Part shown: positions 7,481-16,281 of the stretch, piece by piece | Layout: each line of letters opens with the position of its first letter | How positions within the stretch are numbered: position 1 is the first letter of the stretch | NCBI RefSeq assembly: GCF_900167525.1 | Contig: NZ_FUZQ01000003.1 | Coordinates: forward strand, 248,001 to 312,000 | Direction: 5' to 3' | DNA length: 64,000 bases | Source of the DNA: Krasilnikoviella flava | GTDB lineage: Bacteria > Actinomycetota > Actinomycetes > Actinomycetales > Cellulomonadaceae | Made by a program: the position numbers and the translations under genes | Notes under the pieces: generated by a model | The model's database searches: none | Seen by the model: only the letters and a program-made list of their open reading frames with translations | Told to the model about the DNA's origin: nothing

Positions 7481-9100
7481 TTGCCTCGCACCACGTCGTC
7501 GCACGCCGCCACCGACCTCGCCCCGCACCTCGGGCGCACCGTGCTGTACCAGCTGTACCCGCAGAGCTTCGCGGACTCCGGCCGTGCCGGGGTCGACGGG
7601 ATCGGTGACCTCGCCGGGATCACCGCCCGGCTCGACTACCTGCAGTGGCTGGGGGTCGGGGCCGTGTGGCTCGACCCGTGCTTCGTGTCCCCGTTCGCCG
7701 ACGCCGGGTACGACGTCGCCGACTTCTTCACGATCGCGCCGCGCTACGGCACCAACGACGACCTGGCGGAGCTCACCGAGGAGGCGGGCCGCCGCGGCAT
7801 CTCCGTGCTGCTCGACCTCGTGGCCGGGCACACCTCTGACCAGCACCCTTGGTTCGTCGCGTCGGCCGACGCCCCCCAGGACGACCGGTACGTGTGGAGC
7901 GACGTCCCGGTCGACGGGTTCGAACCCGGCCCCGGCCGCCGCGGCGGGTACTACCTGCCCAACTTCTTCCCCGTGCAACCGGCGCTGAACTTCGGGTACG
8001 CCCGGCAGCATCCCGACGAGCCGTGGCGCAGCCCGATCGACGCCCCCGGCCCGCAGGCCAACCGGGCCGCGCTGCGCGCGATCATGGCGCACTGGTTCGA
8101 CCTGGGCGTCGCCGGCTTCCGCGTGGACATGGCGGCGTCGCTCGTCAAGGACGACCCGGGCCTCGTGGAGACGGGCCGGCTGTGGCGCGAGACGCGCGAG
8201 TGGCTCGACGCCACGTACCCGGGCCGCGTGCTCGTCAGCGAGTGGGGCGACCCGCGCGTGTCCGTGCCGTCAGGTTTCCACGCCGACTTCTTCCTCCAGT
8301 TCGGGGGCGACGACGACGGCCTGCCGCTGCGCTCGCTGTGGAACAACGGCGCCGGCACGGTCAACCCGTCGTGGGGCGACGTGCCGAGCTGGGCCGACGC
8401 CGAGGCGAAGGGCGACGCGGCGACGTTCGTCCGCGCCTGGGAGGAGGCGACCGGCGCGATCGCCGCCGGCGGCCGCGGCGGCCTCACCGGCCTGCCGACG
8501 TCGAACCACGACTTCACGCGCCTCGTGGCCGGGTCGCGTGACGCCGAGCAGGCCCGCGCCGCCCTCGTGCTCACCCTCACCTGGCCGTCCATGCCCTCGA
8601 TCTACTACGGCGACGAGATCGGCATGCGGTTCGTGCCCGGCAGCCCGACGCTCGAGGGGTCGCGCCTCAACCCCACCTACGACCGGGCCGGCTCGCGCAC
8701 CCCGATGCAGTGGGGTGACGTGCCACCCGGGCGGCTCGGGCCGGACATCGCCGAGTCCCGCTACCTGCCGCAGGACCCGGACCCCGACCGCCCCACCGTG
8801 GCCGCCCAGCTCGACGACGAGGGGTCGCTGCTGCACCTGGTGCGGCGCCTCGCCCACCTGCGCACCGCCGACGAGCGGCTGGACGCCGCCGCTCCGGTCC
8901 AGGTGCTCGCCACCGGGTACCCGTTCGCGTACGTGCGCGGCGACACGCTCGCCGTCGTGCTCAACCCTGGCCGCGCGGCGGTGTCGATCACCGTGCCCGG
9001 CGCCGCGGGTTCGCGCCCGGTCGAGGCACGCGGCCACCGGGTGGAGGGCGACGTCGTGCACCTCGACGGGCACGGGTACGCCGTCCTCGACCTGGCCTGA
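7481..9100 (+). CDS. GH13 alpha-glucosidase / trehalose synthase-like enzyme
   Basis: 539 residues from TTG 7481, preceded by AAGGAG (7468-7473). No signal peptide, so intracellular. The (beta/alpha)8 catalytic motifs are visible: nucleophile Asp216 in GFRVDMA, acid/base Glu254 in LVSEWGD, and transition-state Asp344 in TSNHDFTR. Region I reads DLVAGHTSDQHPWF, where most GH13 members have DxVxNH, placing it among less common subfamilies. A C-terminal beta domain follows residue ~450. Likely hydrolyses or rearranges small alpha-glucosides. Confidence 0.88.
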   Translation: MPRTTSSHAATDLAPHLGRTVLYQLYPQSFADSGRAGVDGIGDLAGITARLDYLQWLGVGAVWLDPCFVSPFADAGYDVADFFTIAPRYGTNDDLAELTEEAGRRGISVLLDLVAGHTSDQHPWFVASADAPQDDRYVWSDVPVDGFEPGPGRRGGYYLPNFFPVQPALNFGYARQHPDEPWRSPIDAPGPQANRAALRAIMAHWFDLGVAGFRVDMAASLVKDDPGLVETGRLWRETREWLDATYPGRVLVSEWGDPRVSVPSGFHADFFLQFGGDDDGLPLRSLWNNGAGTVNPSWGDVPSWADAEAKGDAATFVRAWEEATGAIAAGGRGGLTGLPTSNHDFTRLVAGSRDAEQARAALVLTLTWPSMPSIYYGDEIGMRFVPGSPTLEGSRLNPTYDRAGSRTPMQWGDVPPGRLGPDIAESRYLPQDPDPDRPTVAAQLDDEGSLLHLVRRLAHLRTADERLDAAAPVQVLATGYPFAYVRGDTLAVVLNPGRAAVSITVPGAAGSRPVEARGHRVEGDVVHLDGHGYAVLDLA

Positions 9101-9148
9101 CGCGTGCGCCGCTCGCCGGTGTCACCGGCGGGCGGCACGCTGGGGCGC

Positions 9149-9439
9149 ATGGAGCTCGAGGTGCGCGGTGAGGTCTTCCAGTGGCGCGGCCCAGCGCCGT
9201 ACTACTACGTCGCGGTGCCGGACGCCGAGGCGGAGCAGATCGCGGCGGTCGCGCCGCTGATCACGTACGGCTGGGGTGTCATCCCCGTGACCGGCCGCCT
9301 CGGCGGCACGACGTTCACCACATCGTTGTTCCCCAAGGACGGCGGCTACCTCGTGCCGCTGAAGGACGCCGTCCGCCGGCCCGAGGGCGTGACCGACGGC
9401 GACGAGGTCGTCGTGCGGCTCACCCTGGACGGGGTGTGA
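9149..9439 (+). CDS. DUF1905 family protein
   Basis: A 96-residue protein starting at ATG 9149 (MELEVRGEVFQWRG). It matches the DUF1905 beta-barrel pattern: YYYVAVPDAEAEQI, then TYGWGVIPVTGRLGGTTFTT and YLVPLKDAVRRPEGV. The family is small and uncharacterised. It follows the GH13 gene by about 50 bp and may be read through from it. Confidence 0.85.
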   Translation: MELEVRGEVFQWRGPAPYYYVAVPDAEAEQIAAVAPLITYGWGVIPVTGRLGGTTFTTSLFPKDGGYLVPLKDAVRRPEGVTDGDEVVVRLTLDGV

Positions 9440-9451
9440 CCACCCCCAGCA

Positions 9452-9521
9452 CGAGGTAGTCCACATCTCGCCGAGGTAGTTCAGATCCTGCCGAGGTAGT
9501 TCGGTCCCCGCAGCTACCTCG
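9452..9521. repeat. Three 20-bp direct repeats closing with a terminator-like hairpin
   Basis: CGAGGTAGT recurs at exactly 20-bp spacing (9452, 9472, 9492), each followed by a partly conserved 11-nt tail. The third copy pairs with an inverted copy: CGAGGTAG (9492-9499) with CTACCTCG (9514-9521), an 8-bp stem with a 14-nt loop. The inverted copy contains the last codons and stop of the minus-strand hydrolase. Lies between convergent genes, so a bidirectional terminator with duplicated arms is plausible. Confidence 0.65.
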
Positions 9522-10482
9522 CGAGGCCGTCGACGAAGGCGACGGCGGCCGCGGAGATCTGCTCGCGGGCGTCGTCGTGGGAGATGGTCGGCGTGCCGTC
9601 GCCGGGCTGCGGACCGTAGTCGCCGAAGAACGCGTGCACGCCGCCCTCGACGACGGTGAACGAGGTGTCCGCGGGCAGGTCGGCGCGCGACGCGTCGATC
9701 TTCGCGGGCGTCGCCAGGCCGTCCTCGCTGGCGGAGACGGACGCGACGGCGGCGGTCAGCGTGCCGCTCATGTCGCTCGCCGGGTACGACGCGAACAGCA
9801 GCAGACCCGCGGCCGGCGCGGCGGCGTCGCCGTCCGCGGCGTCCGCCTCCATCGCCGCGACGGTGCCGCCGAGCGAGTGGCCGCCCACCACCCACCGCTC
9901 GGTGCCGGGCATCGCGTCCCGCGCGTCGTCGAACGCGCCCATCGCGAGGAACGCGATCCCGAGCGGCTGCTTGGCGACGACGACCGTGTGCCCCGCCTCC
10001 GCGAGCGGCCGCAGCACCGCCGCGTACGCGCGGGCGTCCACGCGCGCGCCGGGCTGGAAGAACACGGCCGTGCCGTCGCCGCCGTCCGCCGGGGCCAGCA
10101 CGTACCGGGCTGCACCCTCTGTGACGGTCACGGCGTCGTCCGAGCGCATCGCCGCGAGCGCCGGCTCGACCGCGCCGAACGGTCGCAGCCATGCGAGCAG
10201 CACCACCCAGGCCGCGCCCAGGACGAGCAGCACCACCCGCAGCACGCGCCGCCAGCCGGGACGCGCGGGCCGGCGGCGCAGCGTGCGCACGCCGGCGACG
10301 ACCGCGCCCGCGAGCGTCAGCACGAGCAGCACCGCGTACGCGGGGTGGCAGTGCACGACGGCGCCCCACGCGGTGGCGCACGCCCACGCGACGACGACGA
10401 GGGCCGCGGCCGCGACGACGAGCGTCGCGGCGCGGAGCCAGGTGGGGGTGATCACGGGGGGAGCTTCCAGGTCGTCCGGCAC
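9514..10482 (-). CDS. Membrane-anchored alpha/beta hydrolase
   Basis: 322 residues. Three hydrophobic helices within about residues 14-105 (for example AATLVVAAAALVVVAWACA) precede an alpha/beta-hydrolase domain of the abhydrolase_5 type. The nucleophile elbow GHSLGG is clear, with FFQPGARVDARAYAAVL and a late GVHAFFGDYGPQPGDG segment that likely carries the catalytic His. The domain probably faces outside. Substrate unknown; an esterase acting on acylated glycans would suit the neighbourhood but is only a guess. Confidence 0.82.
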   Translation of the reverse strand: MPDDLEAPPVITPTWLRAATLVVAAAALVVVAWACATAWGAVVHCHPAYAVLLVLTLAGAVVAGVRTLRRRPARPGWRRVLRVVLLVLGAAWVVLLAWLRPFGAVEPALAAMRSDDAVTVTEGAARYVLAPADGGDGTAVFFQPGARVDARAYAAVLRPLAEAGHTVVVAKQPLGIAFLAMGAFDDARDAMPGTERWVVGGHSLGGTVAAMEADAADGDAAAPAAGLLLFASYPASDMSGTLTAAVASVSASEDGLATPAKIDASRADLPADTSFTVVEGGVHAFFGDYGPQPGDGTPTISHDDAREQISAAAVAFVDGLAR

Positions 10483-10537
10483 GCGACGAGTCTGGCACCC
10501 CTCCAGCCCGGCGCAGGTATGGTCTGACCGCCACCTG

Positions 10538-10545
10538 CAACGTTG
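10538..10545. promoter_or_regulatory. CAACGTTG palindrome overlapping the GH51 leader
   Basis: An 8-bp perfect palindrome with central CG, immediately before the GGAGGA ribosome binding site (10545-10550) of the arabinofuranosidase. It resembles the core of LacI-family operators but is short. Confidence 0.3.
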
Positions 10546-10556
10546 GAGGAAACCCC

Positions 10557-12104
10557 GTGACCGACCTGCCCACGACCGCGCCCGAGAAGGACCTGGTCCT
10601 CGACGCCGTCGTCGACCTCGACGTCCCCGGCCCCACGATCAGCCGCCACCTGTACGGGCACTTCGCCGAGCACCTCGGCCGCTGCGTCTACGAGGGCTTC
10701 TGGGTGGGCGAGGACTCCGACATCCCGAACGTCGGCGGCATCCGCACCGACGTCGTGGAGGCGTTGCGCGAGCTGGCGATCCCGAACCTGCGCTGGCCGG
10801 GCGGCTGCTTCGCCGACACCTACCACTGGCGCGACGGCGTGGGCCCGGCGGCCGACCGCCCGCGCATCGTCAACACGCACTGGGGCGACGTCGTCGAGGA
10901 CAACTCCTTCGGCACGCACGAGTTCATGGCGCTGTGCGACCTGCTCGGCACGGCCCCGTACATCTCGGGCAACGTCGGCTCCGGCACGGTCCAGGAGACC
11001 GCGGACTGGGTCGAGTACCTGACGCGCGGCGACGACTCTCCGATGGCGCGCCTGCGCCGCGAGCACGGCCGCGACGAGCCGTGGGGCGTGTCGTTCTTCG
11101 GCATCGGCAACGAGCCCTGGGGCTGCGGCGGCAACCTGCGCGCCGACCAGTTCGCGTCGCTCGCGCGCCAGCACGCCACGTATGCGCGCGACCACGGCGG
11201 CAACCGCCTGGTGCGGGTCGCGGCGGGCGCGTCGGACGACGACTACGCATGGACCGAGACGCTCATGCAGCAGGTGGCGAAGCTCGGCGACGCCGACCCG
11301 CGCGACCTGTGGCAGATGGTCTCGTTCCACTTCTACACGTTCGCCGGGACGTGGGGCGACAAGGGCGCAGCCACCGAGTTCACGCGCGACGAGTACTGGG
11401 CCACGATGCGCAAGGCGCTCGACGTGCGCCGCATCATCGCCGGCCACTCCGCGGTGATGGACGCCTACGACCCGGAGGCCAAGCTCGGGCTGGCGCTCGA
11501 CGAGTGGGGCACGTGGTGGAACGTGGAGCGCGACACCAACCCCGGCTTCCTGTACCAGCAGAACGCGATGCGCGACGCCCTGGTCGCGACCGTGCACTTC
11601 GACGCCTTCCACGACCACGCCCGCCGCCTGCGGCTGGCGAACATCGCGCAGACGGTCAACGTGCTGCAGTCCATGCTGCTCACGGACGGCGCGAAGATGA
11701 TCAAGACGCCCACGTTCCACGCCTTCGCGATGAGCGCCGGCCACCACGACGCCGCGAGCCTGCCGGTCCGCGAGCGCACGGCGCGCGCCACGCACGACGT
11801 CGACGGCACGGCCGTCGGGACGGTCTCGGCGTCGGCGTCCACGAAGGACGGCGCGGTGCTCGTGTCGCTGACCAACCTCGACCCGGACGCGCCGGCGTCG
11901 GTGCGGATCGACCTGCGCGGTCGGGTGGCGAGCGACCCCGTCGCCACCGTGCTGGCCGCCGACGACCCCGCCGCGCACAACACGTTCGACGCGCCCGACG
12001 CCGTCACCCCGTGCCCGCTCGACGGCGTGACGGTGACGGACGGCGTGCTCACCGCCCAGCTGCCGCCGGCGGCGTTCGCGACGGTGCGCCTGACGCTCGG
12101 CTGA
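10557..12104 (+). CDS. abfA: Alpha-L-arabinofuranosidase, GH51
   Basis: 515 residues from GTG 10557 with GGAGGA just upstream; no signal peptide, so cytoplasmic. GH51 signatures: RHLYGHFAEHLGRCVYEG near the N-terminus, LRWPGGCFADTYHW, acid/base Glu186 in GIGNEPWGCGG and nucleophile Glu316 in LALDEWGTWW. A beta-sandwich domain follows residue ~390. Removes terminal arabinofuranose from imported arabino-oligosaccharides, consistent with pectin or arabinoxylan use. Length is normal for the family. Confidence 0.95.
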   Translation: MTDLPTTAPEKDLVLDAVVDLDVPGPTISRHLYGHFAEHLGRCVYEGFWVGEDSDIPNVGGIRTDVVEALRELAIPNLRWPGGCFADTYHWRDGVGPAADRPRIVNTHWGDVVEDNSFGTHEFMALCDLLGTAPYISGNVGSGTVQETADWVEYLTRGDDSPMARLRREHGRDEPWGVSFFGIGNEPWGCGGNLRADQFASLARQHATYARDHGGNRLVRVAAGASDDDYAWTETLMQQVAKLGDADPRDLWQMVSFHFYTFAGTWGDKGAATEFTRDEYWATMRKALDVRRIIAGHSAVMDAYDPEAKLGLALDEWGTWWNVERDTNPGFLYQQNAMRDALVATVHFDAFHDHARRLRLANIAQTVNVLQSMLLTDGAKMIKTPTFHAFAMSAGHHDAASLPVRERTARATHDVDGTAVGTVSASASTKDGAVLVSLTNLDPDAPASVRIDLRGRVASDPVATVLAADDPAAHNTFDAPDAVTPCPLDGVTVTDGVLTAQLPPAAFATVRLTLG

Positions 12105-12171
12105 CCTCCTCTCGTTCATTATTTGAGACACATGGTCCCACTCCACGGACGGCAGGTGTAGACCTGGGGCC

Positions 12172-13431
12172 ATGACCAGCCCTGTCGTCGAGCCCCGCGC
12201 CGTCGCCGACCGCGCCACCGAGCACCCCTACTGGCGGCGCAACCTCGCCGTCGGCACGGCCGGGTCGTTCACCACGCTCGTCGCGATGACGCTGCTGGTG
12301 CCATTCCTGCCCGAGTACGTGCGGCAGCTCGGCGTCACGGACCCGGGCGCCGTCGTGCGCTGGTCGGGGATCGCGTACGGGGCCACGTTCCTCACGGCGG
12401 CGCTCACCGCGCCGCTGTGGGGCGCCCTCGGCGACAGGTTCGGCCGCAAGTCGATGCTGGTGCGCGCCAGCCTGGGCATGGCGATCGCGATGACGCTGCT
12501 CGGCTTCGTCCAGAGCGTCGAGCAGCTCGTCGCCGTCCGGCTGCTCGTGGGCCTGCTCGGCGGCTACTCCTCCGGGGCCACGATCCTCGTCGCCGCGCAG
12601 ACGCCGAAGGGCCGCAGCGCCTGGGCGCTCGGCGTGCTGTCGTCGGGCATCCTGGCGGGCAACGTCGTGGGACCGCTGGTCGGCGGCTTCGTGCCCGCCT
12701 GGGTGGGCATCCGGCCGACGTTCGTCGTGTGCGGCGCGGTGATCTTCCTGGCGTTCCTCGCCACGACGTTCCTGCTGCGCGAGCCGCGTCCGGAGCCGTC
12801 GGCCGAGGCCGTCGAGCCCGTCGCGACCCCGCGCGGGGGCGTGTGGTCCCGGGTGCAGCGGCCCGGGGCGGTCGTCGCCCTGCTGGCGACGTCGAGCCTG
12901 CTGCTGTTCGCCACGATGTCGATCGAGCCGATCGTCACCGTGTACGTGGAGGACCTGGGGCAGGCGTCGCACGCCGCGGGTGTCGCGGGGATCCTCGTGG
13001 CGCTGACGGCCCTCGGCAGCGTCGTCGCCGCCCCGCGCGTCGGCCGCCTTGCCGACCGCGTCGGCCACGCCCGGGTGGTGGTGGCGTGCCTCGCGGCGGC
13101 CGGGGTCCTGGCGCTGGCGCAGGCGTTCGTGGCGAACGTCTGGCAGCTCGGCGTGCTGCGCGTGCTGCTCGGTCTCGCGCTGGGCGGCCTGCTGCCGTCG
13201 ATCACCGCCGCGGTGAAGCACCTCGCCCCGCCGGAGGCCGTGGGCCGGGTGCTCGGGCTCGGTGTCTCCGCGCAGTACGTGGGCCAGGTCGCCGGCCCCG
13301 TGCTCGGCGGCCTGGTCGCCGCGCAGGCCGGACTGCGCGCCGTCTTCGTCGCCACCGCCGTCGTGCTGCTCGCCGCCGCGGCGCTCAACCTCGTCGTCCT
13401 GCGGCGGTCGTCGGGTCCTCGAGCGCTGTAG
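12172..13431 (+). CDS. MFS transporter (DHA1/MdtG-like)
   Basis: 419 residues, about 12 helices, with the MFS loop-2 motif GALGDRFGRKSMLVRAS and a second half-repeat motif RVGRLADRVGHARVVVA. Starts at ATG 12172, 67 bp after the arabinofuranosidase. It resembles DHA1 multidrug exporters (MdtG), so arabinose export or drug efflux are both possible; location alone does not decide. Confidence 0.88.
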   Translation: MTSPVVEPRAVADRATEHPYWRRNLAVGTAGSFTTLVAMTLLVPFLPEYVRQLGVTDPGAVVRWSGIAYGATFLTAALTAPLWGALGDRFGRKSMLVRASLGMAIAMTLLGFVQSVEQLVAVRLLVGLLGGYSSGATILVAAQTPKGRSAWALGVLSSGILAGNVVGPLVGGFVPAWVGIRPTFVVCGAVIFLAFLATTFLLREPRPEPSAEAVEPVATPRGGVWSRVQRPGAVVALLATSSLLLFATMSIEPIVTVYVEDLGQASHAAGVAGILVALTALGSVVAAPRVGRLADRVGHARVVVACLAAAGVLALAQAFVANVWQLGVLRVLLGLALGGLLPSITAAVKHLAPPEAVGRVLGLGVSAQYVGQVAGPVLGGLVAAQAGLRAVFVATAVVLLAAAALNLVVLRRSSGPRAL

Positions 13432-13540
13432 CTCGTCGCTCTCCCACGGTCTGTCGGCGACGAACGACAACGCTCGGCAGCCGCGCCGCTCAGGCATCAC
13501 CCCGCCGAACATGCCCGCCCAATCGTCCGATGAATCCTTC

Positions 13541-13553
13541 CAATCCTGGATTG
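13541..13553. promoter_or_regulatory. Candidate operator upstream of the PL4 lyase
   Basis: CAATCC-T-GGATTG, perfect 6-bp arms around one base, 21 bp before the ATG at 13575. It sits in an A/T-richer stretch and overlaps where a core promoter is expected, so a repressor site is likely. The regulator is unknown. Confidence 0.5.
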
Positions 13554-13574
13554 AATCGTGCTAATTTCCGTGGC

Positions 13575-16205
13575 ATGACCACATCGACCGCAATGACGCG
13601 GCGCACTTTCGGGAAGCTCGCCGGAATCACCGCGACAGCCCTGCTGCCGTGGGCCCAGACCACGCGCGCCGTCGCCGCGGGACCTCCGGAGGTCGTCGAG
13701 ACCGACACCCAGGTCGTTGTGGACAACGGCCTCGTCCGCCTCACCGTCGACAAGTCGAATGGTCGGACCACCTCGCTCGTCTACGACGGCGTCAACATGG
13801 TGGGTCGCGGCAACTACGACATGAACACCGTCCGCGAGGGCGGCGGCCTGCCGCTGCCCCCGGCGGACAACCACCTGACCGTGCGCGTCGAGCAGGACTT
13901 CGTCGACATCGCCTACCACCACAGCCCGTCGGGCGACATGCCGTGCTGGCTCGTGCGGCACCACGTGGTGCGCTCGGGCGAGGCGGGCATCCACCTCGCC
14001 TACAGCTACGAGCACCCGGCGGAGCTGCACGGCTTCCGCACCGACCAGCACCGGTACGTCTTCTACACCGCCGGCGGCGTCTTCACCCACGCCTCGGTGC
14101 CCGACGACGCCGACGCGGTCGCGTGGCGCGCCGCCGCGGCCCGCATGCCCACCGGCGCCGAGATCTCGAGCGCCGAGATGGTGATGGACGCGACCTACGA
14201 CCTGGAAGGGACGGGCTCGGCCTACCCCCGCCGCTACTACACGAAGTACGACTGGGCCGTGTCCATGAAGGACCACAGCCTGCACGGGCTCTACGGCAGC
14301 GGCTACGGCATGTGGGCTGCCCTGCCGAACCTCGAGGCGTTCACCGGCGGACCGGTGCGCCAGGACCTGATCCTGCACCAGACCGGCAGCACGCCCGTGC
14401 TGCTCGTCGAGCCGCAGGCCACCCACTACGGCGCGCCGCCGGTCCGGGTCGCCGCGGGGCAGGCGTGGCAGAAGACCTACGGCCCGTACTTCGTCTACCT
14501 CAACAAGGGCGACGACCCGCGGGCGCTGCGCCGTGACGCCGCCCGCCAGGCGCGGTTCGAGACGCACGCGGAGTTCTACGACCGGCTCGCGATCGAGGGC
14601 TGGACGCCCACCGCCGAGCGCTCCCGCGTGCGCGGCACGGTCCGGGTCCCCGGGGTGCCGGTCCTCGACGGCGCCGTCGTCGTGCTGTCCGACAACGACA
14701 CGCCCATGCAGGACTCCGTGCTCGGGCACAACTACTGGGCGGACGTCGAGGAGGGCGGGCGGTTCACCCTGGACCACGTGCGCCCCGGCACCTACCGCCT
14801 CACGGTCTACGGCGGCGGCCTCTGGGGCGAGTACGTGATCGACGACGTCAAGGTCGGTGCCGGCCAGGAGGTGACCCTGGGCCGCATGCTCTGGGAGCCC
14901 ACGAGCCACGGGCGCACGGTGTTCCAGCTCGGCACGCCCACCCGCGACTCGGGCGAGTTCCGCCACGGTCGGGAGTTCCGGCGCTACGGGCTCTTCGAGT
15001 CCTTCCACGACGACTTCCCCGACGGCGTCACCTACACGGTCGGCACGAGCACCCCGCAGGACTGGAACTACCTCCAGTACCAGCGGTCGTACCCGGTCCA
15101 GGCGCCCGAGGGCACCGTGCTGCCGGAGGATGCGGAAGGCGTCCGGCTGTTCGACTTCGGCACCGCGTCCAGCCCCGTCGCCGACGGGTACGAGCGGGTC
15201 GCCCAGAACACCCTCTACGCCGCGGGCGGCGGCTTCGGCCTCGACCGCGCGGTCGACTCGCGCGACCGGGGGTCGGACGGCGACCTGCAGCGCGACTTCG
15301 TCGTCGGGTCCGGCTACACCTTCGCGGTGGACCTGCCCGACGGCGTGTACGAGGTCACCGTGCTCTCCGGCGACGACATCGCCGCGAACAACACCCAGGT
15401 CTCGTTCGGCGGCGGCGACCCCGTGGCCCTCGTCTCGGGCCGCGGCGAGTACGCCGTGCACACCGCCGAGGTGACCGTGTCCGGAGGCCGGCTCGACCTG
15501 CTGGCCGGCGGCGACGGCCGCATCAACGCCGTGGAGGTCCTCGCGGCGGACGCCGCTCTCCCGGTCCTCGGGAGCCTCGAGGTCGACGGCGCGGACCTGG
15601 TGCCGGGCTTCAGCACCTTCCGTTCCGACTTCGCCGCCGACCTGCCATGGGACCAGGGGTCCGTGACCGTCCGGGCTACGGGGCGGGGCGGCGCGCAGGT
15701 GACGATCGGGGGCGACGTCGTGCCCGAGGCAGGTCTCGCCGTGCCGCTGCACGCGCAGCGCACCGTCCTCGAGGTCGTCGTGACCGGGGGCGACGGCGGC
15801 GCGCCGACCACACCGACGACGTACCGCCTGCACGTGACCCGGCAGGAGAGCCCGTGGCGGATCCTGTTCGACCTCGGCCGCGCGCCGGCCCCCGGCGCCC
15901 AGGCCACCCTGACGATCGCGCTGGCGGCGTGGGCCATGGGCTCCGCGCTCCCGGTGCCGCCGGAGAACAGCAACCTCACCGTCACGGTGAACGGCGAGCC
16001 GTTCGTGTGGACCTTCGGGCCCGAGGACGCGAAGGGCGCCACGTACCGCAGCGCGCGGGGCGGACGGAACTACACCCGCGAGATCGCCTTCGACGCCGCC
16101 CTGCTCAAGCCGACGGGCAACGAGATCACGCTGCAGATCAACGACGGCGTCGAGCACCTGTGGAACGAGGCGGCCTACGACGCCATCCGTCTCGAGATCG
16201 CCTGA
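13575..16205 (+). CDS. Tat-exported rhamnogalacturonan lyase, PL4, with inserted accessory domains
   Basis: 876 residues from ATG 13575. The N-terminus MTRRTFGKLAGITATALLPWA is a twin-arginine signal (RRTFG). Residues ~40-350 are the PL4 catalytic sandwich (NLEAFTGGPVRQDLILHQTG). A fn3-like module follows (GRFTLDHVRPGTYRLTVYGGG), then LGRMLWEPTSHGRTVFQLG. The usual C-terminal carbohydrate-binding module (DWNYLQYQRS ... WRILFDLG) is split by two insertions: a malectin/GBD-like domain (VRLFDFGTASSPV to RINAVEVL) and a cadherin-like beta-sandwich (LVPGFSTFRSDFAADL ... TTYRLHVTRQ). Cleaves the rhamnogalacturonan-I backbone by beta-elimination outside the cell. Confidence 0.9.
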   Translation: MTTSTAMTRRTFGKLAGITATALLPWAQTTRAVAAGPPEVVETDTQVVVDNGLVRLTVDKSNGRTTSLVYDGVNMVGRGNYDMNTVREGGGLPLPPADNHLTVRVEQDFVDIAYHHSPSGDMPCWLVRHHVVRSGEAGIHLAYSYEHPAELHGFRTDQHRYVFYTAGGVFTHASVPDDADAVAWRAAAARMPTGAEISSAEMVMDATYDLEGTGSAYPRRYYTKYDWAVSMKDHSLHGLYGSGYGMWAALPNLEAFTGGPVRQDLILHQTGSTPVLLVEPQATHYGAPPVRVAAGQAWQKTYGPYFVYLNKGDDPRALRRDAARQARFETHAEFYDRLAIEGWTPTAERSRVRGTVRVPGVPVLDGAVVVLSDNDTPMQDSVLGHNYWADVEEGGRFTLDHVRPGTYRLTVYGGGLWGEYVIDDVKVGAGQEVTLGRMLWEPTSHGRTVFQLGTPTRDSGEFRHGREFRRYGLFESFHDDFPDGVTYTVGTSTPQDWNYLQYQRSYPVQAPEGTVLPEDAEGVRLFDFGTASSPVADGYERVAQNTLYAAGGGFGLDRAVDSRDRGSDGDLQRDFVVGSGYTFAVDLPDGVYEVTVLSGDDIAANNTQVSFGGGDPVALVSGRGEYAVHTAEVTVSGGRLDLLAGGDGRINAVEVLAADAALPVLGSLEVDGADLVPGFSTFRSDFAADLPWDQGSVTVRATGRGGAQVTIGGDVVPEAGLAVPLHAQRTVLEVVVTGGDGGAPTTPTTYRLHVTRQESPWRILFDLGRAPAPGAQATLTIALAAWAMGSALPVPPENSNLTVTVNGEPFVWTFGPEDAKGATYRSARGGRNYTREIAFDAALLKPTGNEITLQINDGVEHLWNEAAYDAIRLEIA

Positions 16206-16225
16206 GCGACACCCGACCGTCACCG

Positions 16226-16276
16226 TCGGTCGAGCCTGTCGAGACCACGCCACCGGGTCTCGACAGGCTCGACCGA
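16226..16276. terminator. 21-bp perfect inverted repeat, bidirectional terminator / REP-type element
   Basis: Arms 16226-16246 and 16256-16276 are perfectly complementary over 21 bp around a 9-nt loop. The core GGTCTCGACAGGCTCGACC resembles a palindrome recurrent in actinobacterial intergenic DNA. It lies between the convergent PL4 lyase and copper ATPase genes and could end both transcripts. A degenerate single arm occurs at 49653-49681. Confidence 0.8.
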
Positions 16277-16281
16277 CGAGG

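Noticed and set aside
9452-9521. CRISPR-like repeats
   Set aside because: Repeat core of 9 bp with 11-bp conserved gaps, only three copies and no cas genes.
12417-16205. A single 1262-residue protein covering the MFS 3' part and the lyase
   Set aside because: The first third is out-of-frame translation of the MFS gene; a Tat signal and promoter-like gap place the true start at 13575.
13497-16253. 918-residue minus-strand open frame
   Set aside because: Antisense of the PL4 lyase; low-complexity composition and no ribosome binding site.
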